Below are positions 4,843 to 6,412 of a stretch of 6,412 nt of DNA, one piece after another; the stretch's first letter is position 1, and every line of letters starts with the position of its first letter. The stretch is from positions 1 through 6,412 of the forward strand of contig DBMH01000212.1 of NCBI GenBank assembly GCA_002297645.1, read 5' to 3'. A program made the translations under genes and the position numbers. This DNA comes from Rhodanobacteraceae bacterium UBA703 (GTDB lineage: Bacteria; Pseudomonadota; Gammaproteobacteria; Xanthomonadales; Rhodanobacteraceae). A model generated the notes under the pieces. That model was given only the letters and a program-made list of their open reading frames with translations, was not told the origin of the DNA and searched no databases.

Positions 4843-6412
4843 ATGCGTCTGACTACGATCAAACTGGCGGGCTTCAAGTCCTTCGTCGACCCGACCACCC
4901 TGCACCTGCCGACCAACATGACCGCCGTGGTCGGGCCGAACGGTTGCGGCAAGTCGAACATCATCGACGCGATCCGCTGGGTCATGGGCGAGAGCGCGGC
5001 CAGCCGCTTGCGCGGCGATGCACTGACCGACGTGATCTTCTCCGGCTCGACGGGGCGCAAGCCGGTCGGCAGCGCGCAGGTGGAACTGTTGTTCGACAAC
5101 TCCGACGGTCTCGTCGGCGGCGAGTACGCCGGCTACAACGAGATCTCGGTCAAGCGCCTCGTTTCCCGCGACGGCCAGTCGCAGTACTTCCTGAACGGCG
5201 TGCGCTGCCGCCGGCGCGACATCACCGACCTGTTCCTCGGCACCGGCCTCGGTCCGCGCAGCTATTCGATCATCGAGCAGGGCATGATCTCGGAGATCGT
5301 CGAGGCCGATCCCGAGCAGCTGCGCAGCCATCTGGAAGAGGCCGCCGGCATCTCCAAGTACAAGGAGCGCCGCAAGGAGACCGAGAACCGCATCAAGTCC
5401 ACGCGCGAGAACCTCGACCGCGTGCGTGACGTGCGCGACGAGGTCGACAAGCAGCTCGAACACCTCAACCGCCAGGCGCGGACGGCCGAGCGCTGGCAGA
5501 AGCTGAAGGAAGAGCAGAAGAAGAAGGAAGCCGAGGTCAAGGCGCTGAACCTGCGCGCGGCGCAATCGCAGCTCGACGACCACTCCGGCGCGCTGCGCAA
5601 GGCGGAGCTGGCGGTCGAGCAGCAGCTCGCCGAGCAGCGCTCCACCGAGGTCGCGCTCGAGACGGGGCGCGAGAAGCACCAGGCGGCGGTCGAGCACATG
5701 AACGCGGTACAGGCCGAGGTCTATCGTGTCGGCGCCGACATCGCGCGCGTCGAACAGCAGATCCAGCACAGCCGCGAGCTCGCCGAGCAGCTCGAGCGCG
5801 CGCAGCGCGAAACCGAGCGCGCGCACTCCGAGCTCGCCGAGCACATCGAGGGCGACCGCCAGCGCTTCGAGGAACTCAAGGCCCAGCTCGCCGAATCCGA
5901 GCCGCAGCTCGAGACCCTGCGCGAGGCGGACGAGAATTCGGTCGATGCGCTGCGCACGGCCGAGGCGAAGCTGGCCGAATGGCAGGAGCAGTGGGACGCG
6001 CATTCGCGCGAGACGTCGCAGGCCGGGCAGGCCGCCGAAGTCGAGCGGACGCGCCTGGACTATCTCGACAAGCAGACGCTCCAGTCCGACCAGCGGCGCG
6101 GTGCCCTCGAGAGCGAACGGGCGGCGGCCAACATCGACGAACTCTCGCAGGCGCTGGAGGCCCTCGACGGCGAGCACGGCATCCTGCGCGAGCAGGTCGA
6201 GACCTACACCGAATCGCTGGATGAACGTCGCCAGGCCGCCGAGGCCGCGCTCGAATTCGAGCGCGCGACGCAGGCGGCGCTGAGCCGCAGCCGCGGCGAC
6301 CTCGAAAGCCTGCGCGGCCGCCTCGGCTCGCTGGAAGCCCTGCAGCACGCCGCACTCGGCGATGCCGGCGGCGCGGTACAGGAATGGCTGGGGCGCCTCG
6401 GCTTCGCGCAGG
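4843..6412 (+). CDS. smc: Chromosome segregation ATPase Smc (N-terminal part, cut by window edge)
   Basis: Smc is the ATPase of bacterial condensin; its dimer and ScpAB extrude and tether DNA loops, typically from the replication origin. The window holds 523 codons of an expected roughly 1,150-1,200. The start is fixed by MRLTTIKLAGFKSF, the invariant N-terminus of the family, despite no ribosome site upstream. The Walker A motif GPNGCGKS is at 31-38, followed by NIIDAIRWVMGE. The R-loop arginine is in SRLRGD (Arg57), and the Q-loop Gln146 in IIEQGMISEI. EEAAGISKYKERR marks the head-to-arm junction near 163-176. From there to about 495 the chain is an antiparallel-type coiled-coil arm rich in Glu, Gln, Ala, Arg and Leu. 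The last residues (ALGDAGGAVQEWLGRLGF) appear to enter the hinge. The hinge, second arm, signature motif and Walker B lie outside. Its partners scpA and scpB lie about 2 kb to the left on the other strand. Confidence 0.97.
   Translation, partial: MRLTTIKLAGFKSFVDPTTLHLPTNMTAVVGPNGCGKSNIIDAIRWVMGESAASRLRGDALTDVIFSGSTGRKPVGSAQVELLFDNSDGLVGGEYAGYNEISVKRLVSRDGQSQYFLNGVRCRRRDITDLFLGTGLGPRSYSIIEQGMISEIVEADPEQLRSHLEEAAGISKYKERRKETENRIKSTRENLDRVRDVRDEVDKQLEHLNRQARTAERWQKLKEEQKKKEAEVKALNLRAAQSQLDDHSGALRKAELAVEQQLAEQRSTEVALETGREKHQAAVEHMNAVQAEVYRVGADIARVEQQIQHSRELAEQLERAQRETERAHSELAEHIEGDRQRFEELKAQLAESEPQLETLREADENSVDALRTAEAKLAEWQEQWDAHSRETSQAGQAAEVERTRLDYLDKQTLQSDQRRGALESERAAANIDELSQALEALDGEHGILREQVETYTESLDERRQAAEAALEFERATQAALSRSRGDLESLRGRLGSLEALQHAALGDAGGAVQEWLGRLGFAQ

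Noticed and set aside
5776..5843. In-frame 14-bp direct repeat (GAGCTCGCCGAGCA at 5776 and 5830) in smc
   Set aside because: It encodes similar coiled-coil segments (ELAEQ and ELAEH, 18 residues apart). Biased codons and heptad composition explain it without a recombination event.
4330..6348. Minus-strand open frame of 672 codons opposite smc
   Set aside because: It mirrors the smc coiled coil, giving Leu/Ala/Arg-rich sequence, and also runs through the intergenic gap and the end of the lipoprotein gene. The plus-strand Smc motifs are unequivocal.

Overview
This window looks like chromosomal core DNA from a high-GC gammaproteobacterium, most likely a member of the Xanthomonadales (Lysobacter/Luteimonas/Xanthomonas-like). 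The evidence is the strong G/C bias at codon third positions, the gene order scpA-scpB-rluB, the yciI-bolA-PPIase-lipoprotein run, and the close similarity of the proteins to gammaproteobacterial families. The taxonomic call is an inference; no marker gene here settles it. I see no tRNA, rRNA, CRISPR array, insertion sequence or phage gene.

Layout. Positions 1-2833 hold a leftward operon, scpA (1925-2833) > scpB (1017-1901) > rluB (1-1020, cut by the window edge). ScpA and ScpB are the kleisin and the winged-helix partner of bacterial condensin. RluB is a 23S rRNA pseudouridine synthase. Positions 2834-3186 form a 353-bp divergent intergenic region with several perfect palindromes but only a weak promoter candidate. 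Positions 3187-4663 hold a tightly packed rightward operon: yciI, a bolA-family gene starting at TTG and overlapping yciI by 4 bp, and a lipoprotein of the SurA/PpiC type whose isomerase domain looks degenerate, overlapping bolA by 4 bp. After a 179-bp gap with two GC-rich hairpins, smc begins at 4843 and runs off the right edge. Its ATPase head, first coiled-coil arm and the start of the hinge region are present.

How the genes work together. Smc, ScpA and ScpB together form the Smc-ScpAB condensin, which organises and helps segregate the chromosome. All three subunits are encoded within about 5 kb, in two divergent transcription units separated by three short genes of unrelated or unknown role (YciI, BolA, PPIase-like lipoprotein).

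I found no clear new system. The points most worth a second look are the clustering of all condensin genes, the long acidic tail of ScpB, the loss of catalytic parvulin motifs in the lipoprotein, and the palindromes between scpA and yciI.
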